Of a stretch of DNA of 64,000 bases, positions 10,791 to 22,545 are shown piece by piece (the stretch's first letter is position 1; each line of letters opens with the position of its first letter). Made by a program: the position numbers and the translations under genes. The stretch comes from Akebia trifoliata (lineage: Eukaryota > Streptophyta > Magnoliopsida > Ranunculales > Lardizabalaceae), in the NCBI GenBank assembly GCA_017979445.1, contig JADQWC010000526.1, forward strand, positions 62,001 to 126,000, in the 5' to 3' direction. Under the pieces are notes generated by a model. That model worked only from the letters and a program-made list of their open reading frames with translations. It searched no databases and was not told where the DNA came from.

Positions 10791-10946
10791 TGATTATTTG
10801 ACATAACTTGCTGGGAGGTCAATAATCCTACTAATCTTTGTATTAAGGTAAAGAGAAGATTATATAATTTACAAGTATACCCTCATACATACACACGCCA
10901 AAAATGATACATACACACACCCATAGAAATTAGACACTGAACAACA
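10791..10946 (-). repeat. Copia A 3' LTR
   Basis: On the minus strand it begins TGTTGTTCAGTGTC and ends AATAATCA, next to the polypurine tract. It is about 156 bp, short for a copia LTR. It pairs with 15354-15506, with which it shares TTTGTATTAAGG and a CATACACACNCC-type block. Confidence 0.8.
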
Positions 10947-13900
10947 CTCCCCTCAACCAGGAGCATAAACATCAAACATGCCCAATTTGATTGTGGCAGT
11001 CCAACAACTTTGGTGAATATATATGCAAGTTGATGAGAGGAAGAGACATGTTGCAACCTAAGCGAACCATCTTGGACATTTTCTTGAACAAATTGTATAT
11101 CAACCTATATATGATTGGTTTGTTCATGCGGAACAAAATTAGAGGCAATCTTCTTCGCTGCTTCATTGTCACAATATATCGGCATAGATCTCCTGATAAG
11201 CAATCCTAACTCATCTAGAAGAGATCGAACCCAAAGAAGCTCACAAGTACCATGAGCAATTGTCCTGTACTCAGCTTCAACACTCGAGCGAGATATTACT
11301 GGTTGCTTTTTTACTTTTTCATGCAACCAAATTGCCTCCTAGAAAGGCATAATATCTTGAGGTCGAGCAACGATTAGAAGTAGATTCTGCCCAATATGCA
11401 TCAATACAAGTGGTGAGATCTAGATGTCTATGCGAATGATATACAAGTCCATGGCTCAGACAAGTCTTGATAAAAAGGAGAATATGATGAACTGCTGCAA
11501 GATGGGTAGGACGAGGAGCATGAATGAATTAACTAACCATACTCACAACAAAGACAATATCTGATTGTGTGAGGGTGAGATAAATAAGTCGTCCTATAAG
11601 TTGTTAATATGATGTGGATTAGGAAGAACATCATCCTCAATCTCATTTAGAAATGGCTTTGAGTTCATAAGGTGAAGTAATTGATTTACAACCAATTATG
11701 CTCGTATCGCATAAGAGATTCAAGGCATATTTCTTTTGTGACAAAAAAGGAATTTCCTGGAACGAGTAACCTCAAACCCAAAGAAATATTTTAAGTCGAG
11801 AAAATCCTTCAGTTCAATTATACAACCTAGTTCCTTCTTCACATACATGATAAGGGATGGGTCATCTCCGATGAGAATAATATCATCAACATAGACAAAG
11901 AGAATAGTACGACCTATGAAGTCATAATGAATGAAGATAATATGACCAGATTGACATTTTTGAAAACCTATGCTAATCACCAATCTGCTGAAGCGATGAA
12001 ACCAAATTCTAGGTGATTGCTTCAAATTATAAATAGACTTCTTTTAGTCTGCAGAGCTTTTTTGTAGGCTCTCCTTGAAGTAGAAATTTAGGTGGTGAAT
12101 CATAAACATTTCCTCTATGAGATGCCAATGAAGAGAGGCATTTTTCACATCTAACTGATAAAGATGACAATCCCGATTAGCTGCAATGGAAATATGGACA
12201 CGAACCAAAGTCAATTTTACCATAGGAGCAAATGTGGCATCATAGTCGAGGGTATAAGTCAGTGTAAAACCATGACCAACAAGAAAAATTTTATATCGTT
12301 CAATAGTACTATAAGAGTTATGCTTAACAGCAAAGACCTAATGACAACCTGACTTATTCTTCCCAAGGGGAAGAAAGCCCGTATCTTATGTTTGATTACT
12401 TTGCAAGGAAAGCATAGCAATTTTCCATGCAACATCAACAAGAACAACATAAACTGTACGTGGGATAGTCACAGAGTCAACAACAGAATGAATTGCCTGA
12501 TAAGAGGAAGCAATAGTTTGGTAAGCAACATACCTAGCAAGTAGGTAAGGAGTAACATACTTACGAAGAGTAATAGGTTACTCAAAAGCAGAAGTATCAA
12601 TAGGACTAATGTGATTAGTAGGTATAAGAGAAGTGGGGGATTTGTAATATGGCGAGAAAGACATACTAGAGGTGCCTGCATGGAGAGAGGTGGCTATGGT
12701 GCATGAGAAGAGGAACTATGCCACTTGAGATGCACATAAGTGATATACTCTTTTGGTTAAGGAAGATCAACTAGGACATGCCAAGACAAGCATACATGAC
12801 AGATATAAGGATCTCTAAAAAAGTAAGGAACATACTAAAAAAATGTAACATCCATGGAAGTAAAGAACTGAGAAGATGTAAGATCATAACAACGATATCC
12901 TTTAAACATATACTAGAATAATTAACAACAATACAATGAATCGCTATATCATCTAAGTTGTGAACGAAGATCCTGAACAAAGTAGGTACAACCAAGAAGG
13001 CATGAAATTGATTAGGAAACATGCAGTAAGTGTAGCTATGGACCAGTAGGTCTTAGCCATTTGCATACCACGTAACAAAGAGCGGGCAACCCCAACCAAA
13101 TTGCAATTTTTACGTTGAGGGGTATAAGGACAAATAAATTGATGGATAAGACCATGCTCAAGAAAGTGGACAAAGGGGGTAGAGTAATTTTCACCACCAT
13201 TATCGAATCAAATATTTTTCATCGGAGTACAAAATTAGGTGGATAGTACCATAGCATGGAATTCATGAAATTTAGAAAACACTTCATCCGTAGATTTCAT
13301 AAGGTATACCCAAGTGGTATGAGAGTAGTCATTAATAAAGGTAACATTGTAGCGAAATCCATCAAGAGATGTGGTTGGGAAAAAACCCCAAACATTGTAG
13401 TGAACCAAGCTTGGCATGCCACAAATACAAAGTATCCACACTAGCATCTATTAAAAAAAGGAAAAGACATAGAAGGGTCGCCATCAGTAGCGACATTAGA
13501 AATGGAAGATGAAGGGTAAATGACCAAATAGTAGAGACCTCCTCTCTCGAAACCATTACCAGTAGTCTTCCTTGTAGATAGGTCTTGAAAAATACAAGAG
13601 GTAGGGTAAAAAATAGTATAACAATTTAAGGGTTTAACAAGACTACAACAGAAAGAAGATTAGTAGAAAAATGAGGAATATCCAAACATGTAGGACATGA
13701 GACAGAGAGAGAAGAAGAGATAGGGACTGTTCTTATCCCAGTGACAAGTATAAAAAATTGGAAGACAAACCTATTTTGGAGAGGAAAATGGAGAATATAA
13801 GGAATAACTCTGTGACTCACCCGTAATGTGGTCAGCGACTCCTGAGTCTATGACCCATTGAGTGGGAGAAGGTGTAGCATTGATTGCATAAGATGAGGAA

Positions 13901-15353
13901 TCATGGATACATGAAGTTGCAGATGAGCATGGGTGAACTATAGAAGGGGATGTAGCAGTAGTAGTGGGGTTGAATGGTAGCCGCATCTAAACGTAAAGTA
14001 ACGTAATGGTGCGCATAATCTCAAACATTCGTGCTTTAATCAAGCTCAAAGCATTAATAGTACACTCGGGTTGGGAAGAATCAACAAATGTTGAATCACT
14101 TGTAGCAACAACAACAAAACGAGAATGGCAATTCTCAAGATAACCATGGTGATGATTACACTGAGCACAATTATGGCCTACAATACCACGGTGGGAACAT
14201 ATCACATTAGAGCAACCACGAGGAGGACCTCGATCATTCCCTTGATTGCATGCAATAAAGGGAGTAATGGGAGAATGATAGGCACTATAAAAAAATAATA
14301 TGATCTTGAGAAACAACAAAGGAAGTCCCTAAAGACATAATTGCACAACGACCCTCCTTACTAAAAATTGTGGCATAGAGGTGTGTAGTGGAAGAAGATG
14401 AGATGTTGGTAGAATTTGAGTGTGCAACTGCTCATACTTAGTGTGAAGACCTTCCAAAAAGTCATAGATTTGGTGATGCCAATTCTCAGCTAAGGTATAT
14501 GTCTGTGAAGGTGAGGTCCACCACTTGATGACCAATCTCATAAAACTATATTTGGCAATAATTTGGGATCTATAGATTTGAGAAGCCTGCTCAGAATGAT
14601 GCAATTCTCAGAATCTCACTAAGCAATAATACTAACATCAATAGTAAGTCCAGGAGTATCCCTTGTAAGATAATCTATTTTCAAATGACCTCCAATGTGA
14701 TGAGTAATAGCCCAATTCAATGTGAGAAAATTATCACTATTGAACTTTAAATTGGTAATAGAATTTGCAATAAGATCGAAGAAAGTGAGAGGAACAAGGG
14801 ATTCAGAATCCATTATAAAGGAAATTTGGTAAAAGGGTACTAGATGTTGAAGCCTCCAGAGAGTAGAACTAAAAACGAGGGCAAAAGAGAACTGCACTAG
14901 CTGAAGAAAGCAGCTTAGAGGATAGTGTTGCTTGATGAGAGAAAATGCAGCTTAGAACTAGAAAAAATTTGGCTTCCTTGGAACTAAAATCTAAAAAGGA
15001 GGGCAAGAACCCTATGAAAGAAAGACGAAACAAAGACCAGAGGCTTTAGATGTGATCCACAACCGAAAATGACAACTTCTTTAAGGAATTTTGAGATCAA
15101 CGGTTGGGATGAAGAAAAGTCAAGGAAAAACACATATTGAGGAAGACGATTCACGAAACATGCGACTAATCAAAATGAACATCAAATGACTTCAAAAACT
15201 AGATCTAGGAATCTACTTGATTAAGAAGATGAAGAACTATAAGAATTCATCGTCAATGGAGGTTGTGGAAGATCTAGGACTGATAACAGCATGACGTCAT
15301 CTTGATGTCAACATTGAAAAAAAAAAGGAAAAACACCATCTTAGATACCAATT

Positions 15354-15506
15354 TTATTATTTGGTATAACTGGCTTAGAGGTCAATAACACTACTAGTCT
15401 TTGTATTAAGGTGAGGAGAATATTATAAAATTTTCTAGTACACCCTCGTACATGCACACACCAAAAATGATATATACACGCACTTATAAAACCTAGACAC
15501 TTTACA
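15354..15506 (-). repeat. Copia A 5' LTR
   Basis: This LTR partner on the minus strand starts TGTAAAGTGTCTAGG. The end next to the primer-binding site has lost the canonical CA (it reads AATAATAA). It is nearly identical to the LTR of copia B at 34100-34252, much closer than to its own partner LTR. Confidence 0.8.
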
Positions 15507-16341
15507 CAAGATTTACATCCTGCAAAATGCAAGATTAGATTTATCCCCTTTCTAAAAGTCAACGTTGCTTTTTATTGATTAACCGACTGAGAAATTTTGA
15601 TTGTTTTCAAATTGTGGTTTAGTAACTTAAATCATCAGCAAAAAAGCAATATTGACTTTAGTAAGGGAATTTTAAGGGGGTCTAACATCACCAATTTTCA
15701 GGGTTGTATTAGTAAATTACCTTTCATTTATTTTTGCGAAACTATTGGTGCATCAAATGTGGCATGCATTGAAAAGCTGGAGTGGGAGAGGGGTCTAACA
15801 ACCGAGACTCACACCCTAAGGAAAAAATACCAAAGTTGGGTGACGGGTTATGTTTGGCACAAAGTCAATATAGAGACCTAGACTTGGGGGATATTTTGCT
15901 CAACGTCAATTGAACGAATTTCCATCATTTTGTTTTGGCATGGAGTGAGACTTTTTCCTTGAATGTGAAAAAGCTTTGAGTGCAACCAGTTAAAAATGGG
16001 AAAATTATTTAAAGGACCCTCATGGAGGGACTTCTTTCTAAATAATCCCTAAATTTTCCGGTGTAGCTTCACAAGATATTTAGTAAACTTTTCATCTCTA
16101 AATGGTCCCTCATTATTGGTGAACTAATCACTTTTTTATTTAGTGTTGAGTTCACCAATTTTTATTTTTTCTCGAACTCAACTCCAGTTTTTTATTTACT
16201 ATTGAGTTCACAATTTTTACGGTTGAACTCACCACTAGTTACTGTCGAGTTGACTCACTTTTATTTGCTGTCGAACTCAACGTTTTTATTTTTGTCAAGT
16301 TCATAATTTTTACTATCGAACTCACCACTATTTACTTTCAA
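15507..16341. other. Copia A right flank, shared with the copia B copy
   Basis: This stretch has no gene. It is nearly identical to 34253-35087 and belongs to the segmental duplication. The short ORF at 15597-15881 (+) shows no domain and is frameshifted in the other copy. From 15998 onward it is the left part of M element copy 4. Confidence 0.75.
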
Positions 16342-16349
16342 CACTACAA

Positions 16350-16790
16350 AATTTTAGGTTTTTAGCGGGGGTCAAAAACCGCCGCAAATACCAAAAAACC
16401 GCCGCTATCAGTAATAGTGACGGCCACGTGTAACGCCACTATAGGTGGTGTCGCTAAAGGCCATATGAGCCCTATAGTGGCGGTCAAAAACCGCTGCTAA
16501 TAGATTGTATAACCGTCGCTATAGTTATGAGTGGATCTTATAGTGACGGTCAAAAACCGCCGCTAATATATTGTATTACCGTCGCTATAGATATAAGTGA
16601 GTCCTATAATGACGCTCAGAAACCGCCGCTAATAGTGTATTACTGTCGCTATAGATATGAGTAAGATCTATGGTGATGGTTAAAAACCGCCGCAAATTAG
16701 TTTTTTACCATAGCTATAAATACAATTTTGAATGCTTTATAGTGGTGGTAATGGCCACCGCTAATAAGATTTATTTTTTTTTAATTTCTT
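16350..16790. repeat. CACTA-1 left subterminal repeat array
   Basis: At least five diverged units of about 70 bp are built around GTCAAAAACCGCCGCTAATA and CCGTCGCTATAG. Such subterminal arrays are the usual binding sites for the TNPA-type protein in CACTA elements. A shorter, inverted set (TTTTAGCGACGG, GTCGCTAAAAC) lies at the right end, 24655-24706. Confidence 0.88.
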
Positions 16791-16965
16791 TTATTTTAAA
16801 ATTATTTGTAATTAAATACCTATTTTTATACAACCTGTCAATTAAACTCAATTACTTAGTAAATCAAATTAGTTAAGAGACAAGTACAACAAAATGATAA
16901 GTCGATTGAATTAAGAGCCAATGCTTATAAATCCATGTTTATCACTCAAAAACAAAAGCTATCTA

Positions 16966-18479
16966 TCATGGTTGTTGTTGTGGACACTGATCATTGTCGG
17001 GTTGATTGTGCTGCTCATCAACCTACAATTCATATACATTAATCAAATTAGTCATATAACTAAATATTTATTTATTAATAGAATATTTTAAAACACAACA
17101 TATTCTATTATCGGTGAGAATTTACCTTTCTCATTAGAGTAATGATCAATTCGTTGAGTCTCTCCACCTCAGCATCTCTCACAATTTGTTGTTGCTCTAG
17201 AGACTCTAATTTCTTCTTCAACCTATTACCTCAGCAGAATTGCTAGAGGAATTTTCAGAATATGATGCAAATAATTTGCTAGGAGTCGGTCCCAGGCCGA
17301 CACCACGAACACGACCATGTCTATCAGGACCCAAGACTTGAGATAATACATCATTTCGACCTGTAATATCTTGAAAGTCTTCTGGTAATAAACTCAAAAG
17401 TTCTTTTATCTTGTCCTGCAAAATATTTTAAAAATTCTTAATATCTTCAAATTCAGATATTAACATAATTGATTAATGTTTGATGAAAATTATCTAAAAT
17501 TAAACTTACAATCTTCTCTGCCATGGCCAAATCATTGGGCTTGTGTGTCATGAGAAATAAGATTGCTCGACTTGGCTCAGTATTCGTTGAACTCTTTAAT
17601 TTCTATGTGCATCACATTAAGACAATGACAACAAGATTAGTTTATAATATAAATAATTGGGCACGGAATTGATAGACAACATAATAAAAATATATATATA
17701 CCTCATCATATCTAATACAAGCTATACTCTTCGTCCCAATCGTATGGGTCATTGTCTGTTGAGCACGATTTGCCTTATTTTTATAACTTCGAGACTGTAC
17801 ATTAAATAATTTGTGAGAAGTTAAATATATGAGATATAGAGTACCTTATAATTTGTTTGCAACTTTTTAAAATTCAATATGTATAAATTTCAAATATAAA
17901 ATGTACCTGCCTCTCCTCCGAATTCTAAAAGGCTACGAGAGAATACCATTGAGCCTCCAAAATATAGGATGGACGATTGGCACATCGAATTGCATCATCT
18001 TTGTATTTATCATAGAATTTAATTTTCAACTTACATTTATGATCCCTCCACTTCTTGCCGATAGATTGTAACACAACTTGTTTAAGTGTGGGCGGGATGT
18101 CAAATTTGGCCTGTATCAAAAATCAATTGAAAATTGAAAATTATGGAATCAAAATTGTTCAATGCTAAACTCATAAATTATCTAATATTATATTATAATT
18201 AATTTATACCAATGTTGTCTACCATGCATTTTCCTTCATTGATTCTGGCATTGCATGCCAATCAAGGATGTCAAGGGAAAACATATGGCCATCGCGGGCC
18301 AATATACCCAAGTATCTTTGGAGCTTAGCCACATGCTTCCCCACAGGTTGTCCATGGCTATCTCGCATTATTTCAAACCTTTCTCCTGACTTTAGATTCT
18401 GTAATGAGAGGCATCGAGTGCGGCCTCTTTTTCTTTTCGACTTTGTCCTCTCACCAAATGAACTTTGTCCAGGTTCCAT
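16966..18479 (-). pseudogene. Transposase_24 (Ptta/En/Spm, TNPA-like) gene with premature stops
   Basis: Six exons with conserved splice sites can be read: 18210-18479, 17907-18110, 17702-17794, 17510-17602, 17126-17415 and 16966-17022. Exon 1 starts MEPGQSSFGERTKSKRKRG (basic). Exon 2 holds the family core KFDIPPTLKQVVLQSIGKKW. Exon 3 has KNKANRAQQTMTHTIGTKS. Exon 5 ends in a coiled coil (LESLEQQQIVRDAEVERLNE). Lesions: TAG at 18219-18221, TAG at 17925-17927 (where the family has Trp) and a one-base loss near 17222 that ends the frame at 17218. The protein would bind the subterminal repeats during transposition; this copy cannot make it. Confidence 0.85.
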
Positions 18480-20063
18480 CTACAAATGTAAAGTGCAACA
18501 GAAAAATGAATTATTTATTCAGATAATTATGTTTTATGTACTAATTGTGGAAAAGCATATACAAATTCTATTGAATGAAATAGAAAGAATAACATGAAGG
18601 ATGTGTACTGCCAGAAAAAAGATCAGCCAAACAAATTTTATCCAAATGAGCCTTAAAACAAATTTCCATTAAGAAGGTATGTAAAAGATACAAACATACC
18701 AAGAATATAGCAATAAATTCTAAACAAATGAATGCAGGTGAGAAGGAATGTATATTCTAATGGTTGTTTAATTACAGACCATTGAGAAATTTATGGAGGT
18801 GTGTTTAAAGAGTGCTAAGTGACCAACTCGCCTAAAGCAAGTTAAAAAGGATAAATTTTTTAAGATGGCAGCAAGACCATCTGACTTAATATTTATTTAT
18901 TTTTCATTTTAAAAAAATCCCACAAAATCCCATTTTTAACTACTAAACAAGTCCTACAAATTGAGTGTTTGAACCCCAAAATAAATCCCCAAAGAGCCAG
19001 TTGTTTGACAACTCGAGAATGTCCCACCAGATGTGGATTTTTGCTGTGGAAGCAGTCTACAATGATGATAAAGTTAGTCCCAACTTGGTGTAAAATCAGT
19101 CCATAAGTTTGAACAGTGTACCACAACTTAAATGTGGTTAGAAATGTTGCATCACTGAGACAACAAAAAAAGGAACAAAAGGTCTCCTTTACTTGAATAC
19201 AAGAATAGAAAGAGAACTTCCATATGGGATTAAGTTTTATCTATCTAATCATGCAGCAGTTAATGAATCATATTTAGTTAAATCATGTTTGAACACAGAA
19301 ATGTTAAATTATGGTTGAAAACCATAACTATGGAGACCGAGATTTGCATCCAATAAATCAGATCAAACTTGAATTTATTTCAAAATCACATTACTAGCAC
19401 TTCATGCAATGTGCAGTTTGGGTTTGAACCAAATGAGTTTGACTTAAAAACACCGAGTTCACGTTTTTCAACTCTATATACTACTCTCCATGTGGCATAT
19501 TTTTGTTCCTTTCCAGCATAACATCCTCTTAGTTCACCACAATAAATTTCTATTGAAGATGACAACTTAGCAAATTGGTGACGTCTTAGGGTCAACTCTC
19601 TTAGAGCCCAACTTCACCATTACCTTTCAATATATATATATATATTTGTTCCTTCCTGCTCCCATGTTCCAGATACCAGAAGAATTATCATCTTCATGAA
19701 TATGAGTTGTATTTCAGGGTTTGTTTCTCAGGATTTTGTTAGACAAACTATACAAGGCTCGAATAAACGTTAAATTTGTAAGGTTTATGAGTGAAATGGG
19801 TAGAAGGGTATGTTTAAATGTGTGATGTAGTAGCTCACTTTGACACAATCAGCATTTTATGCCTATAATGGTTTCATGAATGCTTCTCCTTAGTACAACT
19901 GAGGACAAACAAGAAGAAATTCCAATAGAAATCAAATAATTAGAACTAAAAGTATCATTAGCATTTGTACATTTTGCATACAGTTAGTATGGTAAATGCT
20001 AGAATAATATTAATAGATGGTAGAATTTTCAGTTAATAGACTTTCAATGATTGAGAGATATAC
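18480..20063. other. CACTA-1 interior, no gene recognised
   Basis: This AT-rich sequence is the likely upstream region of the transposase gene plus unassigned DNA. Short ORFs at 18893-19126 and 19386-19595 (minus) have no recognisable motif. A (TA)n run lies near 19630. Confidence 0.5.
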
Positions 20064-20198
20064 CCTTCAAGACCAGGATTAGAGGGGAAGTATACATTCT
20101 TCAAGCCATATCTTTTTGCAGCCAAAGCAGTTGTCTCACCAATGCAGGCTACAACATTGTCCCACCGTTCTGATTCAGAAACAAGATTGACCCAAACC
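20064..20198 (-). pseudogene. Captured exon of uroporphyrinogen-III synthase
   Basis: A single 45-codon exon with acceptor (GCAACAG) and donor (GTATAT) encodes VWVNLVSESERWDNVVACIG and TNPGLEG-like SNPGLEG. This is the C-terminal part of plant uroporphyrinogen-III synthase, the plastid enzyme that closes the tetrapyrrole ring with D-ring inversion. No other exon of the enzyme was found nearby, so it is a transposon-captured fragment. It lies on the minus strand, like the transposase. A partial repeat of its start (ACAAGATTGACCCA) occurs at 20305-20320. Confidence 0.78.
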
Positions 20199-21378
20199 CT
20201 GTTGCAATAGGGTAGATTGAAAAAAAAACAAAAGAAATACCTTGTTAGAAAGGGAAGAAACCATATGATAGTATTTAGGAAAAAGAGAAGGTGAGATCTA
20301 TGAAACAAGATTGACCCAAGCCCAACTTCAATTGCTTCCCCATTTCCCACCTATACCACAGCAACCATATGTCATAACAGCAGTCACCTGCTGCCATTTC
20401 ATGCCCACAACAACTTCATTTGCGTATACAACTTAGGAATTATTCTAAAGAACTTGCAAGGCATGAAAATTTGTTTGCTAAGCATACCTTAGAAAGTAGA
20501 GCTACTACAATTGCGAAAATGCAAGGGATCTCTTCAGCAAGTTGGAAGATAACACGCACAACAATGAAAATCTAAAGATCCTTCAACTGCAATAGATACA
20601 ATAAACCAAACATCAATCAATCAAGCTAAAAGGCTTTAAATGATGAAAAAAATTTAATATGCTGATATTTTCAAATTAGAATGACCACATAAACATTGTA
20701 TAAGAGATGGTTGAGTAAATAGGGAACACAAATAAAACACAAATTCTAAAATCTAATTTACACCCCAAAAGGTAGAGTGCAAACTAAATATTTTTACCAC
20801 AAACTCTCCTCATCATTACAACAAAGATTAGAACTTCAAAACAAAAAAACAAAGCTACAACATAAACCAACAATCATTACAAGTTTCACCATTACAACAA
20901 ATATTCTAGTTTCAACAATCGTCATCAAAATCTGAATCAATTTCATTGTCAACAGATTCAATAGAAGAAAATAATCAATCACTAACCCTCATAATCAATC
21001 ACTAATTAAATTTAAAACATTCATCACTAGAAGAAAATAAGGTGTGGGTCTTGATGGACCCACGAAATCACTGTTGATGTACAGTCCATTCTGCCTATAG
21101 AACACCACCAACAGAATACAAGGCACAACAAACATTTCTTGATTCTCCTTGTGTACCTCTTTTAGACCTCTAGCTTTCTTGTTTAATTTCACTCTTCCCT
21201 AACCCCCAAATTGAATATAAGTGTGTAATAATAGTTTTCTAGTGTGCAATACATCCCTCATAATCAATCACTTTGTGTGGTGGAGAGAACTTAAAAATCT
21301 GCAAAGCTAATTCTGTTTTGAAGTGAAGATGCTCTGAGACAAATGGAAAGAAAGCAGCTTTGGATTAAATGATAGGGA
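20199..21378. other. CACTA-1 interior, no gene recognised
   Basis: This is AT-rich DNA with no supported exon. The short minus ORF at 20995-21192 has no domain. Part may be intron or UTR of captured genes, but that cannot be shown. Confidence 0.45.
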
Positions 21379-22240
21379 ATGGTTCCAGCAATGATATCTA
21401 GCGTAGAGACGATGCTAGAGAGGTGGAGAGAACAGGAAACGAAGGAGATTGAAGTATTCAAAGAATTTCAAATTACAACAGCTGATATAATTTCCAGGGC
21501 TGCTTTTGGAAGCAGTTACTTAGAAGGACAGAAAATCTTTGAGATGCTCACCAAGCTGGTTGCAATTGCTGCTGCAAATGTATATAAAATAAGACTCCCT
21601 ATTATTGGGTAAGCTTTCATTTTGGTTTTTTCGAAAATTGATACCACCATTATATATATGACCTATGGTCATCATACTACCCCATTATGAGAGGAACTTT
21701 AAATCTCTTTCTAATAAATCCAATTCAATATAAATGTTTTATGACAACACAATTAAACCCTGAAAATTGCAAGGATATTGTGAATATTTACTATCTGTTC
21801 AATCTTCTGTTTGTCTGTCTTAACCTCATTTGATCAAAATTCTCATTTTTCATAGAAAGCTTTTGAAAACAAGTGACGACATCAAATCAGAGAAACTTGA
21901 GCATGGAATACGAGAATCTGTCATAGAAATAATACGCAGAAGGGAGGAGAAGATAAAGATGGGAGAATTAGATGACTATGGTTGCGATTATCTTGGATTA
22001 CTTGTAAAGGCAAATCAGGACGACGATGAAAGCAAGAGAATTTCAATAGATGACATGATTGATGAATGCAAGACATTTTACTTTGCTGGGCATGAAACAA
22101 CTTCTACTTTACTCACATGGACTGTTCTTCTTCTAGCCCTCAACACAGATTGGCAAGAGAAAGCTAGGATGGAAGTAATGGAGTTATTTGGTTCAGAAAA
22201 TTTGACTATAGATGTTAATGGTATCGCAAAGTTGAAAATG
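21379..22240 (+). pseudogene. Captured cytochrome P450 fragment (CYP72 clan, CYP749A-like)
   Basis: Two exons are joined by an intron with GTAAGC donor (21609) and TTTTCATAG acceptor (21855). Exon 21379-21608 encodes the helix C-E region (MVPAMISSVETMLERW, ISRAAFGSSYLEG). Exon 21856-22240 encodes the helix I oxygen-binding motif FAGHETTS and continues to the following helix. The N-terminal membrane anchor, the ExxR motif and the heme-Cys exon are absent, so no active enzyme could be made. A donor-like GTACGC follows Met at 22240, directly joined to proline-rich sequence of another gene. Sequence style is closest to CYP749A proteins, from memory of the family. Confidence 0.85.
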
Positions 22241-22252
22241 GTACGCTGTTGA

Positions 22253-22545
22253 GTCTGTCAAAAGCTAACCTTGCCACCATTGCCAAGCACCCAATTGCCT
22301 ACTATTCCAACATTGCCCAAGCTAACCTTGCCACCATTGCCAAGCACCCAATTGCCTTCTTTGCCCAACTCTGCATTACCTCCACTCCCTACATTGCCTA
22401 CAATGCCCACAATTCCGAAGGTCACATTGCCTCCACAGCCTGCAAATCCTTTGCCCACCATACCAATGACATTCCCCACAATTCCAACCATCCCAACCAC
22501 AATTCCTTCAATCCCTTTCCTCTCCCCTCCCCCTTCAACCACTAG
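22253..22545 (+). pseudogene. Captured proline-rich (LPPLP/TIPTLPK repeat) protein C-terminus
   Basis: This open frame of about 97 codons has repeats such as KLTLPPLPSTQLPTIPTLP, twice, then diverged IPT/LPP units and the end STTSP-stop at 22543-22545. It resembles plant secreted cell-wall proline-rich proteins with short LPxLP repeats. It begins immediately after the P450 exon with no start codon or signal peptide of its own, so it is a 3' gene fragment. The composition is strikingly C-rich on the + strand against AT-rich surroundings. Confidence 0.72.

Larger units (their letters stand above)
10791..15506 (-). mobile_element. Copia A: degenerate Ty1/copia retrotransposon
   Basis: The element is on the minus strand. 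Short LTRs lie at 10791-10946 and 15354-15506. A tRNA-Met-type primer-binding site (TGGTATCTAAGATGG, minus strand, 15335-15350) sits beside the 5' LTR and a purine tract (TTGAGGGGAG) beside the 3' LTR. Minus-strand order: gag starting near 14813 (MDSESLVPL) with a damaged zinc knuckle (about 14150-14240); protease remnant (WVIDSGVADHITG, about 13845); integrase core remnant (TFINDYSHTTWVYL, about 13310); reverse transcriptase with LFVYVDDIILIGDD (about 11870-11910); RNase H (SRSSVEAEYRTIAHG, about 11270). Every domain is broken by stops or frameshifts. The LTRs differ at many sites, so the insertion is old. No target duplication was found. Confidence 0.9.

Noticed and set aside
12164..13444. 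Plus-strand ORFs across copia A and the same frames in copia B
   Set aside because: They are shadows of the retrotransposon polyprotein on the minus strand and exist in both copies for that reason.
10786..15511. Target duplication for copia A
   Set aside because: Flanking pentamers GAAAT and CAAGA do not match; either the flank was lost or the border is off by a few bases.
22258..22542. Minus-strand Gly/Val-rich ORF, and the alternative plus frame, over the proline-rich fragment
   Set aside because: Low-complexity antisense and off-frame readings of the LPPLP repeat; the frame with regular repeats and a natural stop is preferred.
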